A stretch of 33,780 nt of DNA from CAYLJJ01 sp964384025 (GTDB taxonomy: Bacteria; Myxococcota_A; Bradymonadia; UBA7976; UBA1532). This document shows positions 32,493 to 33,780 of this stretch, piece after piece. The DNA lies in contig CAYLJJ010000079.1 in NCBI GenBank assembly GCA_964384025.1, forward strand, positions 1 to 33,780. Reading direction: 5' to 3'. The translations under genes were made by a program, and so were the position numbers. A model generated the notes under the pieces. That model worked only from the letters and a program-made list of their open reading frames with translations, was not told the DNA's origin and ran no database searches. Numbering within the stretch: the first letter of the stretch is position 1; each line of letters starts with the position of its first letter.

Positions 32493-33775
32493 TGGTGGAG
32501 ATAATGGGATTCGAACCCATAAATTTTGGAGTCTATCGCTCTAACCAGCTGAGCTACTCCCCCTGAGGAGGAGGCGGGATTTGAACCCGGCGCCCCCGTT
32601 TTTCCCTTTTTATTACAGGTGTTTATACGGCTATTTTGTTCTCGGGAAACGTTATTCGGATATCGTTTCCCGAGGCTCCCCGCCAAATCCGGCGATGAGA
32701 TCTGCCCAATATAATGCTGGCGAGCGGTCTGCCCCCGGTCCGCGTGCCCCAGCAAGGTTGAGATTTCAGCGGCGGACTTTTGAGCGAGGGCGCTCATCAG
32801 GCTGGCGTAAGTCCCTCGGAGCCCATGAGCACAGATCACCCTGACCTCTGCTTGAGCGCAGATCCGCTGAACCATCCGGCTCAGCCAGCGGCTATCAAAG
32901 GCCGCCCCAGGGTTGCGCTTAGAGGGGAAGAGGAGGGCCTCAGCTTCGCGGCCTATGGAGAGCTGGATGAGATCTTCAATGAGGAGGCTGGGCAGCTCCA
33001 CCGCTCTGCAACTCGCGGCGGTCTTCACATCCCAGCCATCAGCGATCTCTCCGCGATCCTCTTTCCCTCGGATCCACAGCTTGTTGAGCGAAAAATCCAC
33101 ATCAGCCACCCGCAGATGGCGAAGCTCTCCAGATCGCAGCCCACAGAGCAGAGGGAGACAGGCGGCGGTTCTGCAGCTGGGATCATCTTGGGCCAGGGCA
33201 GCTTTGAGATAGGCCCTGACCTCCTCCACGTTGCGGAGTTGGGGCTTGCCTCGCCCGCGTAGGCGCCGCGCTCGCTTCCCCATCCAGGGCTTCTCGCTGG
33301 GATCGATGAGCGGAGCGGGGTTCTCCTTGAGAAACTCCTGTCGAACGCACCAGGAGAGGAACTCAGAGACGGCTCCAAAGCGAGTGCGTTGAGACTCCAA
33401 GGCCAGCGAGGAGATCTGCTCCAAATAGCTCCTGATATGAGCCCGAGCGATCAGATGGATGGGCACATCTGTAAGCTCTCTAGAGAAAGCACGCAGATCA
33501 GCTCCTGTGCGCTCAAAAGTCCTTGGACTCCAAGCATGGGTGCGTTCCTTCATCTCGATAAAGAGCTGAACCGCGCCTTCTACAGCGAGGATCTCTTCGG
33601 TGGGGATGCCTAGATCTATTCGGCAGGCTTTGACGAGGAGCCCTGCCTCCCTCTCCGATGAAGCGATGTGCGTCGTTCTCGCACCCTTTTCATCAACTTG
33701 GATAACTCGCCATCGTTTTCGCTGCTTATCGTAGTAGGGTCCGAGGACCCGCTTTCCTGCTTGGCGTCTACCCAA
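32483..33775 (-). CDS. Tyrosine recombinase (phage/ICE-type integrase), C-terminus running into tRNA sequence
   Basis: This site-specific recombinase reads as 430 codons, with the start uncertain (TTG at 33775, five bases from the window edge). A SAM-like core-binding domain spans about 65-155. The catalytic domain has Arg214 (CGLRSGELRHL), Lys251, His317 and Arg320 (HGLRGTYASL), His344 (LLGHADRG) and the nucleophile Tyr355 (RQHYIG), so it is complete. The recognisable protein ends near residue 380. The remaining ~50 codons run through the tRNA 3' fragment and the Trp-like tRNA (APGSNPASSS is translated T-arm), ending at TAG 32483-32485. The stop was therefore probably supplied by host DNA on integration. 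Orientation places the element to the right, mostly outside the window. Confidence 0.9.
   Translation of the reverse strand: MGRRQAGKRVLGPYYDKQRKRWRVIQVDEKGARTTHIASSEREAGLLVKACRIDLGIPTEEILAVEGAVQLFIEMKERTHAWSPRTFERTGADLRAFSRELTDVPIHLIARAHIRSYLEQISSLALESQRTRFGAVSEFLSWCVRQEFLKENPAPLIDPSEKPWMGKRARRLRGRGKPQLRNVEEVRAYLKAALAQDDPSCRTAACLPLLCGLRSGELRHLRVADVDFSLNKLWIRGKEDRGEIADGWDVKTAASCRAVELPSLLIEDLIQLSIGREAEALLFPSKRNPGAAFDSRWLSRMVQRICAQAEVRVICAHGLRGTYASLMSALAQKSAAEISTLLGHADRGQTARQHYIGQISSPDLAGSLGKRYPNNVSREQNSRINTCNKKGKTGAPGSNPASSSGGVAQLVRAIDSKIYGFESHYLHQGI
32493..32563 (-). tRNA. Degenerate tRNA-like sequence, Trp-like (CCA anticodon)
   Basis: The minus strand gives acceptor GGGGGAG, TA, D-arm GCTC/GAGC with loop AGCTGGTTA, anticodon loop CTCCAAA(A) with CCA at 32527-32529, T-arm ATGGG TTCGAAT CCCAT, and an encoded ACCA end (32493-32496). 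The anticodon stem ATAGA pairs with TTTAT only if the loop has eight bases, and the variable region is missing, giving 68 nt plus CCA. The acceptor stem has one A-A mismatch and several G-T pairs. It is best read as an eroded tRNA. Confidence 0.6.
32566..32598 (-). other. tRNA 3'-end fragment, probable attachment site of the integrated element
   Basis: The minus strand here (beginning CGGGGGCGCC) contains a T-arm (CCGGGTTCAAATCCCGC) followed by CTCCTCC, the 3' acceptor strand of a tRNA that should begin GGAGGAG. No D-arm or anticodon arm precedes it; instead the end of the integrase gene does. This is the expected structure of an att site, where an element integrated into a tRNA 3' end leaves a copy of that end next to the integrase. 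The intact tRNA should then lie at the far end of the element, right of the window. Confidence 0.65.
32641..32674. repeat. 11-bp perfect inverted repeat at the integrase 3' end
   Basis: CTCGGGAAACG (32641-32651) and CGTTTCCCGAG (32664-32674) are exact complements separated by 12 bases. They fall in the last codons of the integrase domain, about 45-75 bases from the tRNA fragment. This could be a recombinase arm or excisionase site, or a weak transcription stop. No T-run follows. Confidence 0.8.
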
Positions 33776-33780
33776 TTTCC

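Noticed and set aside
1..33780. CRISPR arrays, rRNA genes, complete insertion sequences
   Set aside because: No regularly spaced repeats, no rRNA-like stretches and no transposase with terminal repeats were seen.

Overview
The window looks like a chromosomal segment from a deltaproteobacterial lineage in the broad sense (Myxococcota or Bradymonadota-like). This is inferred from a FYDLN-acid family protein, a Ser/Thr kinase with an HRDISPPN loop and a C-terminal membrane anchor, several lipoproteins, and a decayed Cys-rich repeat protein of a style I associate with that group. GC content is moderately high, apart from an AT-rich stretch near 28.4-29.1 kb. The organism assignment is an inference; no rRNA or other taxonomic marker is present.

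Region 1 (1-9.7 kb) is accessory. It opens with the 3' end of a group II intron (clear domain V), followed by a TerB-like gene, a Dam-type adenine methyltransferase and an orphan sensor histidine kinase. A tight three-gene operon comes next: a DUF6361-like protein, a phospholipase D-like protein and a large SNF2/DEAH-type helicase. From memory this matches the anti-phage system called Azaca. A 19-bp tandem repeat lies just upstream of the operon. The block ends at a selenocysteine tRNA gene, whose 3' end faces the island.

Region 2 (9.7-23.3 kb) is more housekeeping-like. It holds a [2Fe-2S] ferredoxin, a two-module AAA+ ATPase, MutS2 and an unknown protein. Next come a SAM methyltransferase paired with a FYDLN-acid protein, then an unusual histidine kinase - CoA-disulfide reductase - rhodanese fusion. 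A GH57 glycoside hydrolase and a Ser/Thr protein kinase close the region.

Region 3 (23.3-32.2 kb) is dominated by the cell envelope. It contains a Gly-rich membrane protein, two tandem paralogous Ser-rich lipoproteins, and a pseudogene of a Cys-rich/PPC-domain secreted protein that carries a perfect 16-bp palindrome. A translationally coupled operon follows: a beta-helix protein, a lipoprotein and a thioredoxin-like lipoprotein.

Region 4 (32.4-33.8 kb) is the edge of another integrated element. A tyrosine recombinase reads leftward into a tRNA 3' fragment and two directly abutting degenerate tRNA-like sequences (Trp-CCA-like and Thr-TGT-like). The element continues past the right edge of the window.

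The best candidates for something undescribed are the kinase-CoADR-rhodanese fusion, the paired Ser-rich lipoproteins, the repeat-controlled defence operon next to tRNA-Sec, and the eroded tRNA array at the integrase.
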